From: an uncultured Clostridia bacterium
GTDB lineage: Bacteria > Bacillota > Clostridia > Christensenellales > Borkfalkiaceae
NCBI GenBank assembly: GCA_949283125.1
Contig: CASDRK010000001.1
Coordinates: 1-64,000, forward strand
Length of the DNA stretch: 64,000 nt
Reading direction: 5' to 3'
Position numbers and translations under genes: made by a program. Shown in pieces: positions 55,302 to 62,692 of this stretch. The notes under the pieces are model-generated. The model was not told where the DNA came from, did not search any database, and saw only the letters and a list, made by a program, of their open reading frames with translations. Position 1 is the stretch's first letter. Each line of letters begins with the position of its first letter.

Positions 55302-55703
55302 ATGAAAAGAATTGCAAAGTACCTGATCGCAATGCTCGCAATCGCGCTCGCGGTCGTAACATTCGCCGCCTGCGGCGGCGACGTGGCCGGCAACACTTAC
55401 ACCTTCGACAACGTCGAAGTAAGCTACGCTTCCGACGTCACCGACGAGGAGAAGGCCATGATGGACGAAACGATTGCGTCGATGAAGGAAAGCATGGCCG
55501 GACAGACCATAGCTTTCGGCGATGACGACAAGGTGACCATGACTTCGAGCAACTATAAGCAGGAAGGCACATACGTTCAGGACGGCGACACCGTTACCGT
55601 AACCGTCGACGGCGTTGAAACCGAATTGAAGGTGGACGGCAACAAGATCATAGTGGAGCAGTCCCAGGACGGCGTCACGCTTAAGATGATATTTAAAAAG
55701 TAA
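55302..55703 (+). CDS. Small predicted lipoprotein, 133 residues
   Basis: A signal sequence KRIAKYLIAMLAIALAVVTFAAC with lipobox FAAC (Cys24) precedes about 110 residues rich in Asp/Thr/Val with alternating beta strands (GTYVQDGDTVTVTVDGVETELKVDGNKIIVEQ). The pattern resembles small lipocalin-like or DUF-type lipoproteins of Clostridia, but no family is assigned. The adjacent Xre gene may control it. Confidence 0.85.
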   Translation: MKRIAKYLIAMLAIALAVVTFAACGGDVAGNTYTFDNVEVSYASDVTDEEKAMMDETIASMKESMAGQTIAFGDDDKVTMTSSNYKQEGTYVQDGDTVTVTVDGVETELKVDGNKIIVEQSQDGVTLKMIFKK

Positions 55704-55744
55704 TCAAGGTTTGCAGTTTACCGCTGCAATACAGCGCTCCTAAA

Positions 55745-55990
55745 GGACGGCGCCGCGCAGGTTTTGCGCGGCGCCGTTCGCATGTGCGTGACACCCGACA
55801 GAATAAAGCGAACCCGCTTCAGGGCGGCCATATCGCCCCCACCTGCTGCGTTCAAGCCCTTGATAATAGGGGGGCTTGCCGGCAGCTTTGCCTTGTATCC
55901 GGAACAATCTTTCACGCAAGTCGGTGTTTTCACCACCCGCCTTGCGGTAAGCGTTTAAGGACATGTTCGTATTACTTCTGTTCGGTATAA
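55745..55990 (-). ncRNA. Structured RNA, possibly 6S RNA (ssrS)
   Basis: No protein is convincing here, but on the minus strand the ends pair: CCGAACAGAAGTAA (55985-55972) with TTATTCTGTCGG (55806-55795). Further in, CGAAC/GTTCG, CGCTT/AAGCG and GGCGG/CCGCC pair in the same order, then GCTGC/GCAGC and an apical AAGCCC/GGGCTT hairpin. This gives an irregular rod of about 190 bases with an internal bubble and a side hairpin GGTG...CACC, the architecture of 6S RNA. A strong hairpin at 55749-55777 could end it. The 6S identity is an inference from shape. Confidence 0.5.
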
Positions 55991-56081
55991 GCCGCGCAAA
56001 CCTTGCGCGGCAGGTTGTTCTGCTTATCGGCACATATTGCGGGTTCAACGGCGTATATCGCGCGCCGGCAAGGGGCATAAT

Positions 56082-56231
56082 ATGTGCATGAGCAAAAAAA
56101 TCCATGCAAAAAGGCCGCCCCTGCCCGGCGGCGACGTTGTAAGCGCCAACGAATGCACCGGCGCGCTGCAAAAGATATCCCCCGACCCCGAAGAGATACG
56201 CCGCTTTCACGACGAATATATCGGCCCGTAG
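56082..56231 (+). CDS. Possible small protein, 49 residues
   Basis: It starts MCMSKKIHAKRPPLPGGDVV with AAGGGG about ten bases upstream and ends DPEEIRRFHDEYIGP. It has no membrane segment or known motif. The amino acid composition is protein-like and unlike the spurious frames nearby, but this could still be chance. Confidence 0.45.
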   Translation: MCMSKKIHAKRPPLPGGDVVSANECTGALQKISPDPEEIRRFHDEYIGP

Positions 56232-56363
56232 CCGGCCGGGCGCGCAAAGACAGAGAGCGCGCAAAACGGGGTGCGCATAAAAATATGGCGCGCAAAACAA
56301 AGCGCGCATAAAAACGGGGCGGGCGCAGACTTTGGTCTGCGCCCGCCCTGTTGTCTGAACCGT

Positions 56364-56582
56364 TCAGTCCGATGCCGTACGTTCGCCGCCGTCGGAAGGC
56401 GGTGTGTGCCCGCCCCTGCGGCGGCGCACGCACTCGGTAAGCAGGTATTCTATCTGCCCGTTCAGCGAGCGGAAGTCGTCCTCCGCCCAGCGCTCGAGCT
56501 CGGCATACAGCCGCGCCGATATGCGCAGTGGGATCTGTTTTCTGCTGTTTTTTGCGTTGTCCTTGTTTTGCATGCCGTCCAT
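56364..56582 (-). CDS. Arc-type ribbon-helix-helix DNA-binding protein
   Basis: 72 residues. The core KQIPLRISARLYAELERWAEDDFRSLNGQIEYLLTECV is the beta-strand plus two helices of the Arc/MetJ fold. The start at 56582 has GGGAAG upstream; longer frames run into the preceding gene. Third gene after the SPFH and DUF6440 genes; it probably binds the 11-bp repeats at the operon promoter, which is inference. Confidence 0.85.
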   Translation of the reverse strand: MDGMQNKDNAKNSRKQIPLRISARLYAELERWAEDDFRSLNGQIEYLLTECVRRRRGGHTPPSDGGERTASD

Positions 56583-56611
56583 GATAGCTGCTTCCCGATC
56601 GCTCGCTTTTT

Positions 56612-56803
56612 TCAGTCGCCGAAGGCGTTCGGCACGGGGGTTACGACGGGCTTGCCTTCCCTGTCCAAAAGGGGAGTTATGCTGCCGCACCCGCCGCCGT
56701 CGTTGCGGAAAAGGTAGTTTACGCCCGTCTTTCTGTCCACTATTATCTCAAACCTGTCAAACACGCCCTGTTTATAGGTGACAACAAATCTCTCGTTTTT
56801 CAT
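56612..56803 (-). CDS. DUF6440-like small protein
   Basis: 63 residues: ERFVVTYKQGVFDRFEIIVDRKTGVNYLF followed by a Gly-rich turn and ITPLLDREGKPVV, a pattern I associate with DUF6440. Function unknown. It lies between the SPFH gene and the ribbon-helix-helix gene, with 52 and 29 bases of spacing. Confidence 0.8.
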   Translation of the reverse strand: MKNERFVVTYKQGVFDRFEIIVDRKTGVNYLFRNDGGGCGSITPLLDREGKPVVTPVPNAFGD

Positions 56804-56855
56804 GGTCGCATTCCCTCATGAATCGCGCCGCCGTGTTGGCGCTTTATATTATGCT

Positions 56856-57770
56856 TTAATATATCGAGCCGCTGTTCACTATGGGCTGGGCGTCCTTGCT
56901 GCCGCACAGCACGACCAGAAGGTTGGATACCATCTGCGCCTTTCTCTCGTCGTCCAGCTCGCACACGTGGTTGTCGGCAAGCTTTTTCAGCGCCATGTCC
57001 ACCATCGAAACGGCGCCGTCGACTATCTTCTGTCTTGCGGCGATAATTGCGGCCGCCTGCTGGCGCTGCAGCATTGCGGCGGCTATTTCGGGCGCGTATG
57101 CAAGGTTGGATATCCTCGCTTCAAGTATCTCCAGCCCGGCCATGTCCACGCGCTCCTGCAGTTCCGCCTTTAAAATGTTGGCGATCTCCTGCGAGGAGCC
57201 CCTCAGCGACTTCTCGTCGCCGCTGTCGGACACGTCGTAGGGATACTGTCTCGCCACCTGCCTTATGGCGCTGTCGGTCTGAGTGGCTATGTACGATGAG
57301 TAATTTTCCACCGCGAACACCGCCTTTGCCGTGTCCACAACGCGCCATATTACCACCACGCCTATCTCTATGGGGTTGCCCTCTTCGTCGTTTACCTTCT
57401 GCTTTTCGTTGTTCAGCGTCATTGCCTTCAGGCTGAGCTTTTTCCTCGGCATGCCCATTCCCGCCGCGGGGTTGACCGCGGAGCACAGCGGGTTTACATA
57501 GTAAAAACCGTCGCGCTTCAGCGTTCCGTAGTATTTGCCGAAGAACGTCAGCACCGCCGCTTCGTTGGGGGCAAGCACCTTAAAGCCGCGCAGGGCTATC
57601 ACAAGCAGCGCGGCAAGCACGGCTCCCGCCGCCGCCAACCACACCAGCCCTTCTACCGCGCTCCCCGCGGCTATCATAACTATCGCCGCCGCCACAAGCA
57701 CCAGATATATCACAAGCGCCGCGCCGCCGGGCAGTCCCTTTATCAGCTTTTCTTCCACTTTCGTTGCCAT
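56856..57770 (-). CDS. SPFH/Band 7 domain membrane protein
   Basis: 304 residues. Two hydrophobic segments lie at about 16-60. The SPFH domain (about 62-230) has FKVLAPNEAAVLTFFGKYYGTLKRDGFYYVNPL and IGVVVIWRVVDTAKAVFAVENY. A helical, Ala-rich C-terminal part includes AAAMLQRQQAAAIIAARQKIVDGAV. Relatives form oligomeric membrane scaffolds. First gene of the operon with DUF6440 and the Arc-type regulator. Confidence 0.92.
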   Translation of the reverse strand: MATKVEEKLIKGLPGGAALVIYLVLVAAAIVMIAAGSAVEGLVWLAAAGAVLAALLVIALRGFKVLAPNEAAVLTFFGKYYGTLKRDGFYYVNPLCSAVNPAAGMGMPRKKLSLKAMTLNNEKQKVNDEEGNPIEIGVVVIWRVVDTAKAVFAVENYSSYIATQTDSAIRQVARQYPYDVSDSGDEKSLRGSSQEIANILKAELQERVDMAGLEILEARISNLAYAPEIAAAMLQRQQAAAIIAARQKIVDGAVSMVDMALKKLADNHVCELDDERKAQMVSNLLVVLCGSKDAQPIVNSGSIY

Positions 57771-57792
57771 ATAACGCTCCTTAAAATCATAT

Positions 57793-57845
57793 TGATATCA
57801 TTTTGATATCTGAATATATTATAGCGCATTCAACAAAAATGTCAA
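57793..57845 (-). promoter_or_regulatory. Promoter with 11-bp phased operator of the SPFH operon
   Basis: On the minus strand: TTGACA (57845-57840), 16 bases, TATAAT (57823-57818). Just downstream TGATATC occurs at 57793 and 57804, exactly 11 bp apart, covering the predicted transcription start. Arc-type proteins bind such short phased sites, and one is encoded in the operon. Confidence 0.6.
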
Positions 57846-57881
57846 CCGCCGAGACAAATATTCTACGTGCGCGGCAAATAT

Positions 57882-57910
57882 TTTACAATTTTTTGCGGAC
57901 GGAGTATAAT
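57882..57910 (+). promoter_or_regulatory. Promoter of the HNH gene, predicted leaderless
   Basis: TTTACA (57882-57887), 17 bases, TATAAT (57905-57910), then six bases to the ATG at 57917. Confidence 0.65.
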
Positions 57911-57916
57911 TGAGAC

Positions 57917-58345
57917 ATGAAGCTTGATTTTGAACTTGTGCCTGACGGCTGCTGGTATTCAAACCTGCGCACCCTGCTGCCGCCCGGCGGTTGGGACGTC
58001 GTGCGCAAAAAGGCCTATGCCCGCGCTGGCGGGCGGTGCATGATCTGCGGCGCGCCGACGCGCCGTCCGGAAGCGCACGAAAGGTGGAGCTATGACGAAG
58101 CAAACGCCGTGCAGAAGCTTGAAGACGTGGTGGCCGTCTGCCATGCCTGCCACGAGGTGATACACATAGGTCGCACGCAGCTTGCGGGCAGGGAGAGGGA
58201 GGCCACCGACCACTTCATGAAGGTCAACGGCTGCACCTATGCCGAATACCGCGCGGCCCTCGGCAGGGCCAACGAAGCTCACCGCCGCCGCAACGGCGTG
58301 GCGGAGTGGAAGCTCGATCTCTCGCTGCTGCCAAAGTTTTTGTAA
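57917..58345 (+). CDS. HNH-endonuclease-like zinc protein
   Basis: 142 residues. Two CxxC pairs (C41/C44 in CMICG, C75/C78 in CHAC) and histidines at EAHERW (H54), H79 and H83 (CHACHEVIHIG) form an HNH-like zinc fold. A helical C-terminus follows (HFMKVNGCTYAEYRAALGRANEAHRRRNG). The natural role (restriction, repair or other) is unknown; no methylase is nearby. Single gene with its own terminator. Confidence 0.82.
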   Translation: MKLDFELVPDGCWYSNLRTLLPPGGWDVVRKKAYARAGGRCMICGAPTRRPEAHERWSYDEANAVQKLEDVVAVCHACHEVIHIGRTQLAGREREATDHFMKVNGCTYAEYRAALGRANEAHRRRNGVAEWKLDLSLLPKFL

Positions 58346-58475
58346 ACCGCGTTGCCCCGCGCATATGCCGCGGCATTTGTCGGGAACGCGGTCATGCTTC
58401 CGCATATATAGCTGCGTTCGTCCGTAACGCGGTAATGCCCCCGATATATGTTGCGGGGCACTGGGCTACGTCAAT

Positions 58476-58516
58476 GCCGCCCCCGGCGCTTTTAAGCGCC
58501 GGGGGCGGCTCTTTTT
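58476..58516 (+). terminator. Terminator of the HNH gene
   Basis: A 14-bp perfect stem (58476-58489 with 58496-58509), loop TTTTAA, followed by TCTTTTT. Confidence 0.9.
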
Positions 58517-58594
58517 GCCGGCATGGGTGCGTTTGCCCCGTCATATGCCGTGTCGAACGCTCCGCGCGGCCGCGCTTCCCCGCCCTCCGCGCGG

Positions 58595-58801
58595 TCAGTA
58601 ATCGCTCTTTGCAAAAAGATAGTCCAGCGTCACTTCAAAATAGTCGCTCAGCTTCAGCAGCATAGTCATGGACGGCTCCTGCTTGTCGCACTCCCAGCAG
58701 TGCACCGTGTTGCTGCTCACGTTAAGCACGTTTGCCAGTTGTTTCTGCGTCAGCCCCTTGGCCGTCCGCAGTTCCTTCAACCTGTCTCCGAAAGCTCTCA
58801 T
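58595..58801 (-). CDS. Xre-type regulator divergent from the PH-domain gene
   Basis: 68 residues, all HTH_3: FGDRLKELRTAKGLTQKQLANVLNVSSNTVHCWECDKQEPSMTMLLKLSDYF, then EVTLDYLFAKSDY. The start MRAFGD at 58801 lies six bases below a TATTGT box; an in-frame ATG at 58816 would lie above it. Two palindromes in the divergent region are its likely targets. Confidence 0.9.
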   Translation of the reverse strand: MRAFGDRLKELRTAKGLTQKQLANVLNVSSNTVHCWECDKQEPSMTMLLKLSDYFEVTLDYLFAKSDY

Positions 58802-58807
58802 ACGCCC

Positions 58808-58863
58808 ACAATACACGAAAATCGTGATTTTTTATTGACAATCACGTTTTTCGTGATTATAAT
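58808..58863. promoter_or_regulatory. Divergent operator-promoter with two ATCACG...CGTGAT palindromes
   Basis: The rightward promoter is perfect: TTGACA (58835-58840), 17 bases, TATAAT (58858-58863). Its spacer (58841-58857) is exactly the palindrome ATCACGTTTTTCGTGAT. A second palindrome CACGAAAATCGTG (58814-58826) abuts the leftward -10 TATTGT (58813-58808) of the Xre gene. Both share ATCACGNTTTTCGTG read in one direction. Binding of the Xre protein would block both promoters; this is inferred. Confidence 0.75.
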
Positions 58864-58897
58864 AATAATCACAATAATATAAAGGGGGTTTGTTGCG

Positions 58898-59332
58898 ATG
58901 GCAAACGAAAACAATGGGAACAAGGTGCGCTACACCGCGTACAGAAGTCTCGCCGGCACATGCGGCGGCAGGCTGTTTTTATGCTTTTTGTTCTGCTGGC
59001 TGATATTGCCCGCAATTTACGGCATCTATCTGGCGATCGAAAACTCGTGCTACTGCATAGAGTTTTACGACGACAAGATCGTCACCCGCAGCGGCGTTAT
59101 CTCCACCAGCGAAAAGCGCAGCGTGCTCATGCCGATAATGGGGGTGAGCGTGGAATACACCTTCTGGGGCAAGATATGGGGATACGGCAACGTGCACGTG
59201 GACACGGTCGGCCAGTGGGACATAAACACGCAGGCCATAAAGGATCCCGAAGAGTTCAAGGCCTATCTCGAATCGCTCATGAACAAGCAGGCGGCCGCGG
59301 GATTTGCCGCAAGGCCGGTAGTCGCAAACTGA
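58898..59332 (+). CDS. Membrane PH-domain protein (bPH2/DUF304-like)
   Basis: 144 residues. One hydrophobic segment (FLCFLFCWLILPAIYGIYLAI, about 28-48) precedes a bacterial PH-like domain with YDDKIVTRSGVISTSEKRSVLMPIMGVSVEYTFWGKIWGYGNVHVDTVG. The role is unknown; such proteins often sense or organise membranes. GGGGG precedes the ATG. The lipoprotein gene starts eight bases after the stop, so they form one operon under the Xre operator. Confidence 0.85.
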   Translation: MANENNGNKVRYTAYRSLAGTCGGRLFLCFLFCWLILPAIYGIYLAIENSCYCIEFYDDKIVTRSGVISTSEKRSVLMPIMGVSVEYTFWGKIWGYGNVHVDTVGQWDINTQAIKDPEEFKAYLESLMNKQAAAGFAARPVVAN

Positions 59333-59340
59333 GGTGTTGC

Positions 59341-61155
59341 ATGAAGAGGTTGAAAATGATCGTCGCGCTGGCGTGCGCGCTGTGCATGTTTGCCCTGCCG
59401 GCGTGCGGCGCAAACAACGGCGGAAATGACGGCGGAGACAGCGGCATAAACGGCGGCGACGCAGGCGGGCTGAAAAGCTTTTCCGCGGACATCGCGCTCA
59501 ACGATTTGTCGGTGGTCTACGACGGGCAGCCCCATTCGCTGCAGGTCTCGGGCGAGCTCCCCGCGGGCACGCGGGTGGAATACGACGGCAACGGCCGCAC
59601 GGATGCGGGCGAATACGCCGTCACGGCGGAGCTGTCCTGCGCGGGCTATGCCGACAAGTCCCTGTCGGCCACGCTGACGATAGAGCGCGCGGAGTTCGGC
59701 GCGGACATCGCGTTGAACGGCGCGCGCGTGCGCTACGACGGGCAGCCCCATTCGCTGCAGGTCTCGGGCGGGCTCCCAGCGGGCACGCGGGTGGAGTACG
59801 ACGGCAACGGCCGCACGGAAGCGGGCGAATATACCGTGACCGCCACGCTGACCAACGCAAACTACAAAACAAAGACGCTTTCCGCCACGCTTGAAATATA
59901 CAAGCTTACGGACGCCGCGCAGGAAGTTATCGGCGACCTGCTCGGCAGGCCGCAGCCGTGGGAATTTTTGCCGGAGGCCATGCGTCCCGAAAACATGGCA
60001 TACGACGGACAAATCGACGCCGGTTGCTCAACGCAGACCGACGTTGGCGAGCTGCCCGTAAAATTTATCGGCAGGCAGCTCAACGTCGCGCACGACATTC
60101 TCGGTCGCTCGGACGCGGTGCTCTCCGCGGCGGACACCGTGTTCGCCGCGGGCGAGATAATCGCCTCGGCATACCGCGCGTTTATCGACGAGAATCCCGG
60201 CGACGCCGACGTGTTTGAAACCACTCTCACTCTGGGCGGCCTGCAGGCGGATATAGCCGTCGCGGTCGACGGCGAAAGCTCTTCGCTCACCGCTTCGGCC
60301 GGCGGGGTGAACATTGCTCTGTCGCATAACGCCGCGGCGGGGGCGGAATGGCGCAACGTCGGCAGGATAGAGCTGACCGACGGAATAACGCTCAGCTACC
60401 GCATGTCGGAAGGCGCCCTGTGCCTTGCCTTAAGGTTCACTCTCGGCGGGGTGGGGTATATGCAGTACCTTCAATTCTCCCGCTCGGGCGACGCGGTCGA
60501 AGGACGGCTGGCCGAATTTGTCGGCGCGGAGAGCGTGGCGATAAAGACGAGCGCCCTGCTGTATTCCGACGGCCAAATAACCGCGGTGATCTCCGACAAG
60601 CGCGAAAGCGCCGACCTGCCCGTGGAAGCGTTTGCCGAGGTATATTCCTCGTCGGACGGTAGATACATAGGCGGCGAGGTGCACGAATCCGTCGCCGTCG
60701 TCGATTACGAAACGCTGTGGCTGCCCCTCGGGTATGTCGACGGCATAGACAGCGTGTGCGTCGCGCCCAAGCTGCCCGATGCCGACAATGCCATGAATCC
60801 CGACACGGTGTACGTGAACGGCTCGTCGCAGCCCTTCGTGCCCGAATACAATACCGTTCCCATAGTGGGCACGCGCACGTCGCGCCACTACGACATAGAG
60901 CTGCGCACCGTCTGGTACTACGCCGAAGTTGACGGCGAGACGAGCAAGGTCGAAACCGAGATGCCCATGCTCTTCGTCCAGCGCGAAAACATTGCGGACT
61001 TCACCGCAGAAGTGCTGGCAAACAATGGCTTTTCCGCCGGTCTGCCGCTGCTCAACGCAAGTCTCACCGACGGCGTGTTCAATGATTACGAGCAGGCATT
61101 TGCGCAATTCAAGCAGGAGATAACCTTCTCCTGGCTGTACGATTTCATAGGCTGA
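59341..61155 (+). CDS. Large lipoprotein with two tandem MBG-like repeats
   Basis: 604 residues. The signal ends in lipobox FALPAC (Cys22), followed by a Gly/Asn/Asp-rich linker. Two repeats offset by 72 residues follow, each with Vx[32 protein letters not shown]; their DNA is nearly identical over about 100 bases (59518 and 59734 onward). The pattern resembles MBG/YDG domains of bacterial surface proteins. The remaining 400 residues are beta-rich and not recognised. Confidence 0.85.
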   Translation: MKRLKMIVALACALCMFALPACGANNGGNDGGDSGINGGDAGGLKSFSADIALNDLSVVYDGQPHSLQVSGELPAGTRVEYDGNGRTDAGEYAVTAELSCAGYADKSLSATLTIERAEFGADIALNGARVRYDGQPHSLQVSGGLPAGTRVEYDGNGRTEAGEYTVTATLTNANYKTKTLSATLEIYKLTDAAQEVIGDLLGRPQPWEFLPEAMRPENMAYDGQIDAGCSTQTDVGELPVKFIGRQLNVAHDILGRSDAVLSAADTVFAAGEIIASAYRAFIDENPGDADVFETTLTLGGLQADIAVAVDGESSSLTASAGGVNIALSHNAAAGAEWRNVGRIELTDGITLSYRMSEGALCLALRFTLGGVGYMQYLQFSRSGDAVEGRLAEFVGAESVAIKTSALLYSDGQITAVISDKRESADLPVEAFAEVYSSSDGRYIGGEVHESVAVVDYETLWLPLGYVDGIDSVCVAPKLPDADNAMNPDTVYVNGSSQPFVPEYNTVPIVGTRTSRHYDIELRTVWYYAEVDGETSKVETEMPMLFVQRENIADFTAEVLANNGFSAGLPLLNASLTDGVFNDYEQAFAQFKQEITFSWLYDFIG

Positions 61156-61289
61156 CGCGCCCCGCGCGCGCATAGCGCGTCGTCCCTTGCGACGCGGCGC
61201 ATGCGGCAGGTTTTTGCGGCGCGGCGGGCCGAAAGGAAGTCCGCGCAGGATCTTGCGCAAAATTTTGCAAAAATAAGCCGCAAAATGAG

Positions 61290-61455
61290 TTGACAAACGC
61301 GGAGTTTGTCCATATAATATCAGCATAAAATAAATTACGCCGCAGACAGCAAGCGGGGTTTTCCCCTTAATTTCTTGCCGAGGTTGTAAGTGCAGAATAC
61401 GCTTTTACGATGTATTTATGCCCTTGCGCCGTTGCGGCGCAAGGGTTTTTCATTT
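61290..61455 (+). promoter_or_regulatory. Promoter and L10 leader of rplJ-rplL
   Basis: A perfect promoter (TTGACA 61290-61295, 17 bases, TATAAT 61313-61318). The leader has the conserved L10-leader elements CGCAGACAGCAAGC (61341-61354) and CTTGCCGAGGTTG (61374-61386), then a terminator-like stem (61421-61430 with 61436-61445) and T5. Free L10-L12 complex is known to bind this type of leader and reduce expression. Confidence 0.85.
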
Positions 61456-61500
61456 CTTGCGGCGCGCGTCGCGCGCCGACACTAACGGGAGGTAATCGAT

Positions 61501-62025
61501 TTGTCAGCTAATTTTGAAGCAAAAAAGGTTGTCGTACAGGAAATCGTCGATAAGATCAAGGCTTCCAAGTCGGTCGTGTTCGTCGACTACAAGGGCCTGA
61601 CCGTCGCCGAAGTTTCCGCGCTCCGCAACAAGTGCAAGCAGACCGGCTGCGAATACAAGGTGTATAAAAACACTCTTGTGCGCAAGGCTTTCAACGAGCT
61701 GGGCTACGACATGTTCGACGCCGATCTCAACGGTCCCACGGCCATAGCCTTCGGCGGCGACGAAACGTGCGCGGCAAAGGCCATGGTGGCTGCGGCAAAG
61801 GATTACGACGGCAAAGTCGTACTCAAGAGCGCGTTTGTGGACAACGCTTATGTGGACAAAGCGGGCGTAAAAGCTCTTGCAAGCATGCCTTCGAGGGAAG
61901 AACTGGTTGCAAAGATGCTCGGCTCGATGCAGGCTCCTGTCGCAAACTTCGCGGGTGTGCTCTCCAATCTTCTGGGCGGCATAGTTCGCGTCATAAACGG
62001 TATTGCGCAGAGCAAAGAGGCGTAA
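61501..62025 (+). CDS. rplJ: Ribosomal protein L10
   Basis: 174 residues; the base of the L7/L12 stalk. KASKSVVFVDYKGLTVAEVSALRNKCK and YKVYKNTLVRKAFNELGYD are typical, and the C-terminal helix binds L12 dimers. The start is TTG at 61501, supported by GGGAGG at 61488-61493 and by the usual length. Confidence 0.97.
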   Translation: MSANFEAKKVVVQEIVDKIKASKSVVFVDYKGLTVAEVSALRNKCKQTGCEYKVYKNTLVRKAFNELGYDMFDADLNGPTAIAFGGDETCAAKAMVAAAKDYDGKVVLKSAFVDNAYVDKAGVKALASMPSREELVAKMLGSMQAPVANFAGVLSNLLGGIVRVINGIAQSKEA

Positions 62026-62109
62026 GCCTGAACGGGGAGCGGCGGCCGCTCCGCAAAGAAAAACGCGCCGCAACAATCAATTTAAAAACAAATAGGAGAC
62101 AATAAAAAA

Positions 62110-62490
62110 ATGGCAGACGTTAAAAAGTTTATCGAAGAAATCAAATCCATGACCGTGCTTGAGCTCAACGAGCTCGTAAAGGCTCTCGAAGAAGAGTTCG
62201 GCGTAAGCGCAGCCGCTCCCGTGGCAGTTGCAGCCGCTCCCGCCGCAGGCGCAGCGGCAGGCGCTCCCGCCGCAGAGGAGAAGACCGAATTCAACATCGT
62301 CCTCAAGGATGCCGGCGCAAAGAAGATCGACGTTATCAAGGTCGTTCGCGCCTTCACCGGTCTCGGCCTTGTAGAAGCCAAGCAGGCCGTTGAAAAGGGC
62401 GGCGTTCTCAAGGAGAACGTTGCCAAGGAAGAGGCCGACAAGATCGTTGCCGATCTCAAGGCAGCAGGCGCAACCGCCGTTGCAGAATAA
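62110..62490 (+). CDS. rplL: Ribosomal protein L7/L12
   Basis: 126 residues. An N-terminal dimerisation domain ([28 protein letters not shown]), an Ala/Pro hinge (about 38-58), and the factor-binding C-terminal domain ([36 protein letters not shown]). Follows rplJ by 84 bases. Confidence 0.98.
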   Translation: MADVKKFIEEIKSMTVLELNELVKALEEEFGVSAAAPVAVAAAPAAGAAAGAPAAEEKTEFNIVLKDAGAKKIDVIKVVRAFTGLGLVEAKQAVEKGGVLKENVAKEEADKIVADLKAAGATAVAE

Positions 62491-62512
62491 TCTTTCCGTT
62501 GCAAAAACCCTT

Positions 62513-62550
62513 AACGCCGCGCGTGGCACGCCACGCGCGGCGTTTTTTTG
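62513..62550 (+). terminator. Terminator of rplJ-rplL
   Basis: A 14-bp perfect stem (62513-62526 with 62531-62544), loop CACG, followed by a T7 run. Confidence 0.92.
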
Positions 62551-62634
62551 CGCGCGCGGCGCATGTTTTGCCGCCGCGCGCGCGGCAGAGCCCCCGGCAA
62601 TTGTGAAAAATGCGGCAAGCATGCGCTAAATCGC

Positions 62635-62663
62635 TTGACGGACGCGCACAAAAAAAGTAAAAT
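62635..62663 (+). promoter_or_regulatory. Promoter of the cyclophilin-like lipoprotein gene
   Basis: TTGACG (62635-62640), 17 bases, TAAAAT (62658-62663). The leader of about 23 bases contains AAGGA before the ATG at 62693. Confidence 0.75.
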
Positions 62664-62692
62664 TATAAGGTATAAATTATAAGGATATTTGT

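Noticed and set aside
55718..56309. Small open frames on the minus strand across the structured RNA
   Set aside because: They overlap each other in different frames and have no ribosome sites or family patterns, and the region is better explained by RNA pairing.
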